The notes under the pieces were generated by a model. That model was not told the origin of the DNA. It worked only from the letters and a program-made list of their open reading frames with translations, and made no database searches. Positions 42,395 to 51,726 of a stretch of 64,000 nucleotides of DNA are shown one piece after another. Both the position numbers and the translations under genes were made by a program. Source of the stretch: Chitinophaga oryzae (GTDB lineage Bacteria > Bacteroidota > Bacteroidia > Chitinophagales > Chitinophagaceae); assembly GCF_012516375.2 (NCBI RefSeq), contig NZ_CP051204.2:1550001-1614000 (forward strand), read 5' to 3'. Every line of letters begins with the position of its first letter. Position 1 is the stretch's first letter.

Positions 42395-43135
42395 ATGAAA
42401 TATATCATCTGTTACCTGTTTATATGCCTGCTGTTTGCCTGTAAGACTGCCGGTAATCAGGATTGGAAGTCGGCCGATTTTGGCCCGTTTAAGCTGAAAG
42501 CGCCACCAGAATGGAAGAAAATGAAATTGCAGGGATTCGATAGTTATGTGGGGGGCCTCACGAACGGGATAGATACGCTTACATTTGACTATGGTTGGTA
42601 TAGCCCAGAGGTGGATCTGGACTCGGCAGGCATATATCGGGAAGACACGATTAACGGGTTAGTTGCTTTGATTGGAATAACGGAAGGTATGACTACCAGA
42701 AGCGCTGAGTTGGAAATATTTTTGAAGGATGAGAAAAATAGATTCTTCATTAGTGGAAAGGATTTGCAGGATTTACCAACGGTACTGAAAATATTCAAAT
42801 CAATTTACTTCCCCTATAGTGACACTACCATAAATCCGCCGCTTGTCATGGAAAAGTTTCATCGCAGCAGTAGCGTGATGCAAGGGCGCAGCCTGTATAA
42901 GTTCAATTGTGCGAGCTGTCATCATCCTCATAAACAGATGACAGGGCCTTCCTTTGCAGAAGTATTTAAGTACCGGGATAAGGAATGGATTTACCGGTTC
43001 CTTACTAACAGGGATTCCATAAAGTCAGACAGCCTGACCATCGCTTTCCAAAAGCGGGCAGGGAGTGTAACATGTATAAGATTTCCCGAACTCACTAAAA
43101 TAGAACTAACCAGGATACTTGGCTATATAAGGTAA
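42395..43135 (+). CDS. Exported c-type cytochrome with extra N-terminal domain
   Basis: A 246-residue lipoprotein (signal 'LLFACKTAG'). Residues 20-150 form an unassigned beta-rich domain ('FGPFKLKAPPEWKKM'). The C-terminal cytochrome c domain has heme site 'NCASCH' followed by 'MTGPSFAEV' and 'WIYRFLTN', and ends with 'ELTKIELTRILGYIR'. No clear axial Met stands in the expected place, although 'VTCIRFP' precedes the last helix. The fusion is unusual in my experience. It ends at a long terminator. Confidence 0.8.
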   Translation: MKYIICYLFICLLFACKTAGNQDWKSADFGPFKLKAPPEWKKMKLQGFDSYVGGLTNGIDTLTFDYGWYSPEVDLDSAGIYREDTINGLVALIGITEGMTTRSAELEIFLKDEKNRFFISGKDLQDLPTVLKIFKSIYFPYSDTTINPPLVMEKFHRSSSVMQGRSLYKFNCASCHHPHKQMTGPSFAEVFKYRDKEWIYRFLTNRDSIKSDSLTIAFQKRAGSVTCIRFPELTKIELTRILGYIR

Positions 43136-43175
43136 AAGAGAAAACCGGACATGTTTTTGTCCGGTTTTCTCTTTT
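43134..43175. terminator. Long terminator after the cytochrome fusion gene
   Basis: An 18-bp perfect stem (43134-43151 with 43158-43175) with a 6-nt loop; A and T tracts lie within the stem ends, so it can work on both strands. Confidence 0.88.
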
Positions 43176-43249
43176 AAATTATACTTATATTCGCTGACTG
43201 TTTTAGTTTTTGTTAAACCCGCCTGCGGGCGCCCAAACCATGTCTTTAT

Positions 43250-46200
43250 ATGCTTGTTACCAATAAGCACTTCATCCCGGTAATCGGGCTGGATATTCAT
43301 TTCGTCATCCTTTTCGGATTTCCGATACCCCTGCCGCACCCATATATTGGTCTGGTGATAGATCCTATGGATTATGTGCCGTTCATCGGCGCCACTACCC
43401 GGATCAACCACGTACCCAGGGGAAAAAGCGATACGAGCGGCAAACTGATATTCCTGTTTCATATCCCCATGGGCGGTCCTTTTCTGCTGGCTCCCATGAT
43501 CGGCCACGATTCGGTGAATTTCTTCGGCAGTAAAAAAGTAAAAGTGGAAGGTAACCTGATGAGCCCTTCCGGACACATGCTGATGACCTGCAACGACATC
43601 GGCATTCCGCTGTCGCTGACGCCCGGAAAGAAGTTTATCCCCATTCCCAGCCTGTATCTGCCTACCTCTTATTCCATCCCGTTGTCTTTTGGCAAACCGG
43701 TGAATGTGGGAGGACCGTTCGTGCCGGATTGGGCCGGAGTATTGCTCAACCTCGTCATGTCCTTCGGCTTCGGCGCCGCCATGAAAGGACTGGGCAAACT
43801 GGGCAAAAAAGGACTTACTAAGTTCAACCATTCACTGAAAAACAAAATTGGCAGCAATAAACTGAGTAAAGCACTGTGTAAAAAAGGATTTGAGCCGGTG
43901 GACCTGGTGCAGGGCATCGTTATCTATGACGGCATTGACTTCGAGCTGCCGGGTATCATCCCGCTGAACTGGGAACGCTCATGGAACAGCGACAGCGCCT
44001 TCGAAGGATTGTTGGGCTACGGCCAGCACTGCCGCTACGATATGCAGGTACGGGAATTTCCCGGTGAAGACGCCGCTGTGGTGCTGCTGGAAGATGGCCG
44101 CAGCGCCGTTTTCAGCGCATTGCCCTACCCGGGGGACAACGAATACAACCGGCATGAAAAACTGCTGCTGACACGGGCCAACACGGAAGAATATACGTTG
44201 TTCAGCTACGAAAGCCGCCTTACCTGCACTTTTCGCAAAATACATCCACGGCTGCCGGAGTACCGGCTGATCAGCATCTCCAATGAAGCCGGATTTACGA
44301 TCAGCGTACATCACGATGGTAATGGCAGGCTGCAGCGTATCGTTGATACTGCCGGCCGTCAGCTGCTGGTCGCCACAGACCGTGCCGGCAGGATCACTGA
44401 TATTACCGCAAAGCACCGGCAGTCACAGCGGTTGCTGGTAAAATATGCCTATAACGAAGCCGGCGATCTGTCTGCGATCACCGACGCACTGGGCCAAACC
44501 ACCACGATGGAATACCACGACCACCTGATGGTGAAAAAAACGGACCGCAACGGCATGTCCTTTTACTGGGAATACGACCAGCAGAAACGCTGTATCCACA
44601 CCCGGGGCGATGGTGGCGTCCTCGAAGGCCGTATTGCCTACTTCCCCCGGGAAGGCTATAATAAAATCACCAATGCACAGGGACATACCACCACCATGCA
44701 TTATACGCCCGATTTTGTGGTCAACCGCATTACGGCGCCCATGGGCAATGCTACCCTGTTTGAATACACGGAACATATGGAACTGTACCGGGTGATTGAC
44801 AGCGAGGCAAACGTTACCGGATATACGTATGATGAACTGGGCAACCGTACCGCGGTAGAACTGCCGGACGGCTCCTCCATCAGGGCACGTTATGACGAAG
44901 CCGGACGGATGCTCCAGTCGGTTAACCCCTCGGGAGACAGCCGTACCTTTATCTATCACAACGATACCGGCTTGCTGCATACGCTGACAGAGCCGGATGG
45001 CCGGATCCGCATTTTGCGTTACAACAAAAACGGGCTGGTATGCAAAGTAGAAGACGAAGCGGAGAACGAAACACTGATCTCCTACGATGAAGACCATAAC
45101 GTGATTGCCATGTCGCTTCCCGGTGGCGGAAAAACCACATGGGAGTACGACCCATGGGGACAGTGTATCAGGAAAAGCAATGCAGTGGGTGAGGAACAAC
45201 ATTTCCTCCGGGACATACTGGGCCGCGTTACGGAAATCAGGCAGCCGGATAATGTGATCAGGCTGCAATACAACGCTTATAAAAATATCATCGCAGCAGA
45301 AGATAAACAACACCAGGTACGGTACGCCTATACGCCTATCGGTAATATCCGCATGCGGGAAGAACAGGGCAGCAAAGTCCATTTCCTGTACAACAATGAC
45401 CAGGAACTCACCGGTGTGGTAAATGGAAACGGCGACACACTGCGCATACGCCGTAACGCCAATGGGGAGGTCATCAGTGAAACAGGCTTCGACGGCGTTA
45501 CCCGGCACTATGAGCGGGACTCCGCCGGTAAACTGCTGAAAGTACACCGGCCCGGCAACAAATGGACAAAGTATGAGTATAATGTCAATAACATGGTGTC
45601 CCGCGTAGAATACAGCGACGGCACCTGGGAAGCTTTCAGCTATGACCGTAACGGCCGCCTGCAGGAAGTCTCTACCGCTGACAACATGCTCAGGTTTGTG
45701 CGGAATACTGCCGGTGCGGTCCTCAGCGAAATACAACAGGAGCACACCGTCTCCAGCCTGTACAACGCCGACGGTAAAAGAGTCGCTATTCAAAGCAGCC
45801 TGGGTGCGGATATCCGGCTTCAATGGAATGCCATGGACGACCTCACCGGCATCCGCGCCGGCGACTGGGAAACCGAAATACAATACAACCTGTTAGGGAT
45901 AGAAACCTTGCGGCAACTGCCCGGCGCGGTCCGCAGCGAATGGACCTACCATCCCGGCGCAGCCCTGGCCCAGACACCGGATGCACATACGGTAAGCGCC
46001 GGCACAGCTATCCTCCGCAGCCGCAGGTACCACTGGGAAGCCAACGCACGGCTTAAACAAATTCTCAAAGGCCAGGGTGAAGGCACTGTGAAATTTGGCC
46101 ATGATGAAACAGGCAGCCTGGCCTGGGCGCAGTATGATGACGGGCACTACGAATACCGTTCCCCGGATAAAGCCGGTAATATTTTTAAGACACCGCTCCG

Positions 46201-47362
46201 GAAGGACCGTAAATACGAAACCGGCGGCCGCCTGCTGGAAACGGATAAGGCCCGCCTGGTATACGATGAGGAAGGAAATCTCATCCGGAAGATCGTTGAA
46301 GGCGCTATCTGGGAGTATGCATGGTATGGCAACGGTTTGCTGAAACAAGTCACACGGCCTGACGGCAAAACAGTCACCTTCCAGTACGATGGCCTCGGCA
46401 GGAGAACAAAGAAAATCTTCAACCACCAGGTGACCCGCTTCGTATGGGATGGCCATAAACTGCTGCACGAATGGTCGTACCCCGAAAAAGAACAGCCCCG
46501 GGTGGTGATCGATGAATATGGAGAACTGAAGGCCAGTCACCCTGAACCTACGCCCGCTGATCAGCTGCACACCTGGGTGTGGGAGGAAAATACCTTCCGC
46601 CTGGCAGCAAAAATAACTGCCGGTACGGCCTGGTCTGTGATAACGGACCATCTGGGTACGCCTTGTGAGGCTTATGACAGCGCCGGCCAAAAAGTATGGA
46701 GCGCCGAGCTGGACATAGACGGTAATATCAGGAAGCACAAAGGCAGCAGGGACTTCATTCCCTTCCGCTTCCCCGGGCAGTATGAAGATGTGGAAACAGG
46801 GCTGTATTATAACCGGTTCCGCTATTACGCAGCGCAGGAGGGCGTTTATATCAGTCCGGACCCGATCGGCTTCGCCGGTGGCTGGAACAGCTACGCCTAT
46901 GTAAAAGATACCAATTGTTATATCGATGTATGGGGCTGGGAAGATATCTGGTTCAGGGCCCTGCATCCCAATGATATGACTACCCTCGACGCCGGCAACG
47001 GTATCATCCCCAAAGATCCCGGCGCTTCGGAAACGCCGATGAGCCACGTGCTCAACGGCTCCACCGATGGCTATGGCGACCAGTACATTTCGCTGACAAA
47101 GGAAAGGGCCTTTGCTGAAAGGTGGGCCAGGAAAGGCGGCACGGAAGTAGCGGAAATAGACCTTGATAAGCTAAATAACACTAAATTGGACCTGAGTACA
47201 ACGGAAGGCCGCCTCGAACATCTCGGCGATGTGTCACGGGCTGCTCCGGGATCAGATCTTCATAAAGCCAATAAATACGCCAAAGGCGCCAAAGAACTAT
47301 TGGTCGATGGAACGATCCCCAACGATGCGGTCGTACGCCGTTATACTCCACCATGCGTATAA
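43250..47362 (+). CDS. Rhs/YD-repeat polymorphic toxin with probable ADP-ribosyltransferase tip
   Basis: A 1370-residue protein. The N-terminal part (1-200) is PAAR-like ('VEGNLMSPSGHMLMTCNDIG'), then DUF6531 ('YDGIDFELPGIIPLNWERSW') and many YD repeats forming the Rhs shell. The Rhs core ends near 1225 ('RYYAAQEGVYISPDPIGFAGGWNSYAYV'). The variable tip (about 1233-1370) has 'WFRALHPND', 'YISLTKERAFAERWA' and 'KELLVDGTIP', the R-S-E order of ADP-ribosyltransferase-type toxins. Export by a type VI system or similar is inferred. The immunity gene overlaps its end. Confidence 0.9.
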   Translation: MLVTNKHFIPVIGLDIHFVILFGFPIPLPHPYIGLVIDPMDYVPFIGATTRINHVPRGKSDTSGKLIFLFHIPMGGPFLLAPMIGHDSVNFFGSKKVKVEGNLMSPSGHMLMTCNDIGIPLSLTPGKKFIPIPSLYLPTSYSIPLSFGKPVNVGGPFVPDWAGVLLNLVMSFGFGAAMKGLGKLGKKGLTKFNHSLKNKIGSNKLSKALCKKGFEPVDLVQGIVIYDGIDFELPGIIPLNWERSWNSDSAFEGLLGYGQHCRYDMQVREFPGEDAAVVLLEDGRSAVFSALPYPGDNEYNRHEKLLLTRANTEEYTLFSYESRLTCTFRKIHPRLPEYRLISISNEAGFTISVHHDGNGRLQRIVDTAGRQLLVATDRAGRITDITAKHRQSQRLLVKYAYNEAGDLSAITDALGQTTTMEYHDHLMVKKTDRNGMSFYWEYDQQKRCIHTRGDGGVLEGRIAYFPREGYNKITNAQGHTTTMHYTPDFVVNRITAPMGNATLFEYTEHMELYRVIDSEANVTGYTYDELGNRTAVELPDGSSIRARYDEAGRMLQSVNPSGDSRTFIYHNDTGLLHTLTEPDGRIRILRYNKNGLVCKVEDEAENETLISYDEDHNVIAMSLPGGGKTTWEYDPWGQCIRKSNAVGEEQHFLRDILGRVTEIRQPDNVIRLQYNAYKNIIAAEDKQHQVRYAYTPIGNIRMREEQGSKVHFLYNNDQELTGVVNGNGDTLRIRRNANGEVISETGFDGVTRHYERDSAGKLLKVHRPGNKWTKYEYNVNNMVSRVEYSDGTWEAFSYDRNGRLQEVSTADNMLRFVRNTAGAVLSEIQQEHTVSSLYNADGKRVAIQSSLGADIRLQWNAMDDLTGIRAGDWETEIQYNLLGIETLRQLPGAVRSEWTYHPGAALAQTPDAHTVSAGTAILRSRRYHWEANARLKQILKGQGEGTVKFGHDETGSLAWAQYDDGHYEYRSPDKAGNIFKTPLRKDRKYETGGRLLETDKARLVYDEEGNLIRKIVEGAIWEYAWYGNGLLKQVTRPDGKTVTFQYDGLGRRTKKIFNHQVTRFVWDGHKLLHEWSYPEKEQPRVVIDEYGELKASHPEPTPADQLHTWVWEENTFRLAAKITAGTAWSVITDHLGTPCEAYDSAGQKVWSAELDIDGNIRKHKGSRDFIPFRFPGQYEDVETGLYYNRFRYYAAQEGVYISPDPIGFAGGWNSYAYVKDTNCYIDVWGWEDIWFRALHPNDMTTLDAGNGIIPKDPGASETPMSHVLNGSTDGYGDQYISLTKERAFAERWARKGGTEVAEIDLDKLNNTKLDLSTTEGRLEHLGDVSRAAPGSDLHKANKYAKGAKELLVDGTIPNDAVVRRYTPPCV

Positions 47363-47364
47363 AT

Positions 47365-47703
47365 ATGAAAGAATCACTGAAAAAATACCTGGAATACCTG
47401 GATTCCGATGAAGAATTTTCCTTTAAAGTAAGGATGGATGCAGAATGGGATGATGACGCCTATCAGGAGTTTATCCGGCTGACGATGGCGGTCATCAATG
47501 ACTACAAAGATGACTATCTGGTGCCCGTTCCTGTAGCGCTTTTTTTTGCCACCGGTCTCAAACAACTGACGGGTATGGTGACCAACCCGTTGTTCTTTAA
47601 AACGGCCTCCCCGGAGTATGAGGCGCTCGTACGGAGGCGCGTGGCGGAACTGGAGGATTTACAACAGCAATTTCTCTCCGGAGAGCTGTTTGCACGGTCA
47701 TAA
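47365..47703 (+). CDS. Candidate immunity protein for the Rhs toxin
   Basis: 112 residues from MKESLKKYLEYLD, or 116 from the ATG at 47353, which overlaps the rhs stop by 10 bp. Acidic and soluble with no recognised family ('DAEWDDDAYQEFIRLTMAV'). It lies directly after the toxin tip, is small, and shares its transcript; this is the standard position for an immunity gene. The identification rests on context only. Confidence 0.7.
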   Translation: MKESLKKYLEYLDSDEEFSFKVRMDAEWDDDAYQEFIRLTMAVINDYKDDYLVPVPVALFFATGLKQLTGMVTNPLFFKTASPEYEALVRRRVAELEDLQQQFLSGELFARS

Positions 47704-47806
47704 CAGGATAGCCCCGGACAGCCCGTCCGGGGCTTCAGCCTTGTCAAACGCCGCTGTGGTCGCCCCTGATCACAGCCCGGGGCTTCGGCTGAGGCTTTGC
47801 GGATAA

Positions 47807-48358
47807 TTATCCCCTCCTGCGCAGATCGCACAACATATCGGAGTGGATATTCAGCCCGATATTAGTCATGTTATACAGATGCTCACTGGCGATCAGCCAG
47901 ACCACCTCACAGATCTGTGTTTCGTTATAAAACATGGCCATACGGGAAAAAGTGTCCGGGTGTACCTTTTTATGCAGGGTAAGCTCTGTGGTATAGTCCA
48001 GCAGGGCTTTTTCCGCCGGCGTGAACAGCGCGCTGGTGCTGTAGTCCGGCAGAGCGTCGAACTTGGCGCTGTCCATAGAGCTACGGATCACCTCATACCG
48101 GGCAATGTCCATGCAGAACAGGCATATATTCAGGCGGGCCACCTGCTGGCGCACCAGCATAGCGGTTTCGTTGCTCAGCGTCAGCTTCTTATCCAGTTTA
48201 TTCACTTTGCCGTAAAACATCCCGAAGGCTGCCGGTAGCCTTACGCTGTGTACTTTCAGGGGCGCCAGTACTTTACCGAACTGTTTACGGGTGAAATAAT
48301 AAGCCAGTTTCATGATCAGGCTTTTAGGATGCTCCACAGGGGCGAGAAAAGTTTCCAT
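47807..48358 (-). CDS. Carboxymuconolactone decarboxylase/AhpD-like protein
   Basis: About 183 residues from METFLAPVEHPKS (two other in-frame Met codons lie upstream at 48364 and 48415). The AhpD-like helical core has 'LSNETAMLVRQQVARLNICLFCMDIARYE' with a CxxC-type pair (Cys-Leu-Phe-Cys), then 'FTPAEKALLDYTTELT'. The proton-relay His usually two turns after CxxC is replaced by Arg. Likely a thiol-disulfide or peroxide-protective protein; substrate is unknown. Convergent with the immunity gene, transcribed alone. Confidence 0.8.
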   Translation of the reverse strand: METFLAPVEHPKSLIMKLAYYFTRKQFGKVLAPLKVHSVRLPAAFGMFYGKVNKLDKKLTLSNETAMLVRQQVARLNICLFCMDIARYEVIRSSMDSAKFDALPDYSTSALFTPAEKALLDYTTELTLHKKVHPDTFSRMAMFYNETQICEVVWLIASEHLYNMTNIGLNIHSDMLCDLRRRG

Positions 48359-48549
48359 ATACATGCGTTTTATCAGGTGATAGTATGTTTTTTGAATGTT
48401 ATACCTGTATGTCAACTGAACCTGCCGGAATAGGACACGCCGTGCAAATTTTTTTTGTATCTTTCATCCGGAATTGACTGTCCGTATTTATAACATATTT
48501 GGTAACCCCCATTAGTGTGCATGCCTGATGGAATACAATCGTACCCAGC

Positions 48550-49647
48550 ATGAATAATAACAAAACCGTAGCACCGTTTCAAATTGAAACGACACGCACC
48601 ACAGCGGCCGTCGTAACCCGTTTAACAGCCATAAAAGGCGTATCCCACAAAGACAATCTCAACTGTGGTGACCAGACGCTCATGGCCAACTATGTGTATA
48701 ACGACCGCTCCTACGATACGGTGTATACCCTGATGGACGCCGTAGGCGTAGTCATCGAAAGCTATGAGGAAGAAGACGGCATACTGCCGACATTGTTTAA
48801 CAGCCCCACCGAAGAGCCTTTCGTCTCGGTAGTGCCCTACCATCCGGATAAAGAACTGGAAATCAGCATACCGGTTTTTAACCGGGAACAAACAGAAAGA
48901 CCCAAAGGCAACCGCCCTTTTACCGGAGACTTCATCGGTGTGGTGAAGGACACGTCCCTCTTTTACGACGGGGACAAAAAGCCGGACAGGATGCTCGCCA
49001 TCGTCTTTAAAGATGGTATCATCAAAAAGAAAAATAATATCAAGGTGCCGCCGCCGGCCCAAAATAAAGTGTATGTTACCGGAGAGGAGATCCACCTCCT
49101 GGCAAAAGACGGGGAGCAGTGGCTACACCGGCTGCTCAATGAAAAAGGAGAGGAATTAAGACGGCGTCATTTTTCCCTGGCAGATAAATACCCACGGGAA
49201 ATTATCCATCTTTCCTTCGATGACGGCTCCTGCCTTTTGACCGAAGAAGAGGGTCAACTGGAGCTGGCTATTGTGGACGCTGCAGGGAATGTCACTCAAA
49301 AGCCCTTGTTGGATCTGGGCGATCCGCTTTTTAACACCTGGCCGCCGGTCTCCATCGGGCCGGGCGCATCTGCCCTGCGTTTTAATACCGAATTCGGCAA
49401 CGGCTGGATGGTGATCCACAACCATCAGCTGGCAGAGCTGTTTTACAGTAAAGGCGTTAAGGGCTATAAAAACCTGGTGAAGGACGAGCTGATCAGCATC
49501 CCGGAAGGAAAACTGATTATCTCCGGCCTGAATAAAACCCGGGAAAACGCGCTGGCTGTTATCATCTATCCCAAATCAAACAAACCCAAAGAAGAAAAAA
49601 CACTTATCATTATCAACAGAACAATCACAACAGATGGAAATGGATGA
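48550..49647 (+). CDS. Hypothetical protein, first gene of an overlapping trio
   Basis: A 365-residue soluble protein without signal peptide or recognised family. The sequence alternates short strands ('RMLAIVFKDGIIKKKNNI', 'GSCLLTEEEGQLELAIVD', 'NGWMVIHNHQLAELF') suggesting a beta-propeller-like fold. The stop overlaps the next gene by 14 bp, which means coupled translation. Position near the Rhs locus hints at an accessory or immunity-like cluster, but no sequence feature proves that. Confidence 0.6.
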   Translation: MNNNKTVAPFQIETTRTTAAVVTRLTAIKGVSHKDNLNCGDQTLMANYVYNDRSYDTVYTLMDAVGVVIESYEEEDGILPTLFNSPTEEPFVSVVPYHPDKELEISIPVFNREQTERPKGNRPFTGDFIGVVKDTSLFYDGDKKPDRMLAIVFKDGIIKKKNNIKVPPPAQNKVYVTGEEIHLLAKDGEQWLHRLLNEKGEELRRRHFSLADKYPREIIHLSFDDGSCLLTEEEGQLELAIVDAAGNVTQKPLLDLGDPLFNTWPPVSIGPGASALRFNTEFGNGWMVIHNHQLAELFYSKGVKGYKNLVKDELISIPEGKLIISGLNKTRENALAVIIYPKSNKPKEEKTLIIINRTITTDGNG

Positions 49648-50086
49648 ACAACGACAGGCATTTGAAGATTATTCGTTCGCTGTAACCGGAAAACTCTTTG
49701 ATCAACACGGCGGTAAAATGGAACAACTGTCTGAAAAAGAGCAGGAAGTAGTGCGGATATGGAGGCTGGAGGCAGACATGTATAATGGCGGCTTTTTGCA
49801 ATACTTCTGTAACTGGGGCCCTGAAAATTTTGAGAAAACACAACAGATACTCACCCGGTTAGGTGCCGGTAAAAGCCTGGCTATCATCACCGAATGTGAG
49901 AAAATGATCGCCGTGCTAAAAGACGACGACAGGATTCAGGAGCTGTGGGATATCCCCAAATACCTCGACGAATATCTCGATGAGGAACAACAGCAACGGC
50001 TCAACGAACTGGATGAAGAATACTGGGAAAACCCGGATGACTTGCAATTACTAGCTTATAACTATTATCTGAAACATGATGCGTAA
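49634..50086 (+). CDS. DUF4375 (DMP19-like) protein
   Basis: A 150-residue acidic protein. It carries the family pattern 'EADMYNGGFLQYFCNWGPENFEKTQQIL' (compare 'E..NGGF.QFF') followed by helices. DMP19-type proteins are small acidic DNA-mimic or immunity-type proteins; the exact role here is unknown. The gene overlaps its upstream neighbour by 14 bp and the next gene by 11 bp. Confidence 0.78.
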   Translation: MEMDEQRQAFEDYSFAVTGKLFDQHGGKMEQLSEKEQEVVRIWRLEADMYNGGFLQYFCNWGPENFEKTQQILTRLGAGKSLAIITECEKMIAVLKDDDRIQELWDIPKYLDEYLDEEQQQRLNELDEEYWENPDDLQLLAYNYYLKHDA

Positions 50087-50669
50087 CAAATCAGTACTGT
50101 TAAGTTTGGTTTTCGCCCTGTGGGCGGCTGGCGCTATGGCGCAAACAAAAGCAACCGACTATCTGAATGTGCCGGGACCGCTGCATTTGAATGACGCCAG
50201 TTTTCAGCTGGCCTGGTCTGCACATCCCAACAATAACTACTACAAACAGGAATACCTGGTGGCGGGAGAGAGCCTGGAGAAATTCCACTCACTGGTGACG
50301 ATCGACTTTTTACAGGGAAGCTTTGAGGTGGCGGCGCTGGTAAACCAGAAAGTGGAAGAACTGAAGAAAATGCAGGCCGCCAATCCCCTGGTGAACTACA
50401 ACGTCTATGAGAAAGATCAGCAGTACATACTGGACTTTCTGATCAGCCAGAATACCGCCGACGGCAAAGCCATCGCAGTGGTGGAAAGGAATGTGTACCG
50501 CTACCAGCAAAACACCCATCCGCAACAGCCCGGCATTTTACTGCTGGCTGCCAGCGAGAGGGCCTATGGCGATGGTATTGAAGCCTTTCTGAAAAAACTG
50601 AAGACCGATAAAATGAAATTGGTCAATGCCGTAGCTGCCTATAAAGTGCCGGTGATCAGTGTCAAATAA
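50076..50669 (+). CDS. Exported hypothetical protein, last gene of the trio
   Basis: A 197-residue protein with signal peptide (about 1-22, 'AAGAMAQ'). The mature part is a mixed alpha/beta domain with 'FHSLVTIDFLQGSFEVAALVNQKVEELKKMQAANP' and 'YVLDF'-like strands. No family is recognised. It overlaps the DUF4375 gene by 11 bp, so the three genes 48550-50669 form one tightly packed operon that pairs two cytoplasmic proteins with one exported protein. Confidence 0.62.
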   Translation: MMRNKSVLLSLVFALWAAGAMAQTKATDYLNVPGPLHLNDASFQLAWSAHPNNNYYKQEYLVAGESLEKFHSLVTIDFLQGSFEVAALVNQKVEELKKMQAANPLVNYNVYEKDQQYILDFLISQNTADGKAIAVVERNVYRYQQNTHPQQPGILLLAASERAYGDGIEAFLKKLKTDKMKLVNAVAAYKVPVISVK

Positions 50670-50771
50670 TGATGCGTTACCTGTCTTCTTAAAGGCATGT
50701 TAAAATTTGCCTTTACCTCCCGTACTGTGGCCTGGCGGTATAATAACCGGTTAGGTTATACGTTTTTCACC

Positions 50772-50779
50772 TAAATTTG
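50772..50779 (+). promoter_or_regulatory. -7 element (TAAATTTG) before the CsgG-like gene
   Basis: Exact TAnnTTTG 64 bp before the ATG. Upstream at 50743-50759 lies ATAACC-GGTTA-GGTTAT, an inverted repeat that could be an operator; no TTTG stands at -33. Confidence 0.45.
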
Positions 50780-50843
50780 AGACTGACAAACTTATAGCCA
50801 ACAAATAATCCGGATGTTCATAAAACTTCCGGGCCTATAGAGT

Positions 50844-51671
50844 ATGAAGAAGAATATAATTACGGCTGCAGCTTTGCTGCTGGCTTCCTGCGCTTTCGGT
50901 CAAACTAAACCGCTCATTGGTATTATCTTCAAGGGAACTGACAGTACCGGCCATCAGGCTGCCATACGGAATACGGTGGAAGATGCCTTCCTGCGTGCCA
51001 AACGTTTTGATTTCGTGGAGCGGGATGAACTCAATGAGGTAAAAGCCCAGCCCACGGAAAGCGCGCAGCTCTCGGCCATGAAAGAGCTGAAGGCCCAGTA
51101 TCTGCTGGTGGGTAACGTGGTGAGCGTCATGGAAGACCAGAAACAATCCAAACTGCCGGTATTTGGTAATGCTGTCACCCAGCAAACAGAAATAATCTTC
51201 AACGTGAAAGTACTGGATGTGAATTCCGGTGAAATGGTCGCTGCCGGTAACTTCTCCAATACCGGTAAAGGCAAAAACGGCTTCAACGATGCACTGGCCG
51301 GCACCCGCGGCCGCCTCGATAAATTCGTCAGGGAGAACTTCAGTCTGACGGCCACCATCGCTTCCGTAGAAGAGAAAAACACCTACGGCGACGCCGTAAA
51401 AGTACTGCTGTCAGCCGGCAAGGCAGTCGACCTGCGGGAGGGCGACGAGTTTAAAGTATACGAGGCCGTAGATGTAAACGTCGACGGTAAAAAAATCACC
51501 CGTAAGAAAACCGTGGGAAAGATTATCGTTTCCCGGATCGAGGATGAACACTTCAGCGTTTGCACCGTGGTGGAAGGCGCCGGGGAAATCACCAGGCTGG
51601 CAGGCAATGGGGCCACGCTCCGCTGTGAGCTGACTGCCGAAGCACCCAGGAAATTGTTTTTCCAGAAATAG
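50844..51671 (+). CDS. CsgG/HfaB-like exported protein
   Basis: A 275-residue protein with signal peptide and lipobox-like 'LLLASCAFGQ'. The core has the CsgG-type order 'AIRNTVEDAFLRAKRFDFVERDELNEV', 'ALKAQYLLVGNVVSV' and 'FNVKVLDVNSGEMVAAGNF'. It lacks the membrane-pore hairpins of true curli secretin CsgG as far as I can judge, so it is a domain relative, probably periplasmic or outer-membrane associated. Ends at a strong bidirectional terminator. Confidence 0.75.
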   Translation: MKKNIITAAALLLASCAFGQTKPLIGIIFKGTDSTGHQAAIRNTVEDAFLRAKRFDFVERDELNEVKAQPTESAQLSAMKELKAQYLLVGNVVSVMEDQKQSKLPVFGNAVTQQTEIIFNVKVLDVNSGEMVAAGNFSNTGKGKNGFNDALAGTRGRLDKFVRENFSLTATIASVEEKNTYGDAVKVLLSAGKAVDLREGDEFKVYEAVDVNVDGKKITRKKTVGKIIVSRIEDEHFSVCTVVEGAGEITRLAGNGATLRCELTAEAPRKLFFQK

Positions 51672-51686
51672 ACAAACTGCTTTATA

Positions 51687-51725
51687 AAAAAGAAACCGGC
51701 CGTTTACAGCGGCCGGTTTCTTTTT
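51687..51725. terminator. Bidirectional terminator between convergent genes
   Basis: A 16-bp stem (51687-51702 with 51710-51725) with a GC-rich core and A/T tracts at both feet. Confidence 0.88.
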
Positions 51726-51726
51726 A

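Noticed and set aside
44423..47047. Long antisense frames (486 and 384 codons) inside the rhs gene
   Set aside because: They mirror the biased codon use of the YD repeats on the other strand and show no domain or start context.
47710..47734. GC-rich hairpin AGCCCCGGAC / GTCCGGGGCT after the immunity gene
   Set aside because: A real stem, but no T tract follows, so not listed as a terminator; a 3' end stabiliser is possible.
50743..50759. ATAACC-GGTTA-GGTTAT as another copy of the TACGG palindrome regulon
   Set aside because: Different sequence and different distance to its -7 element (12 nt); kept only as a note in the promoter entry.
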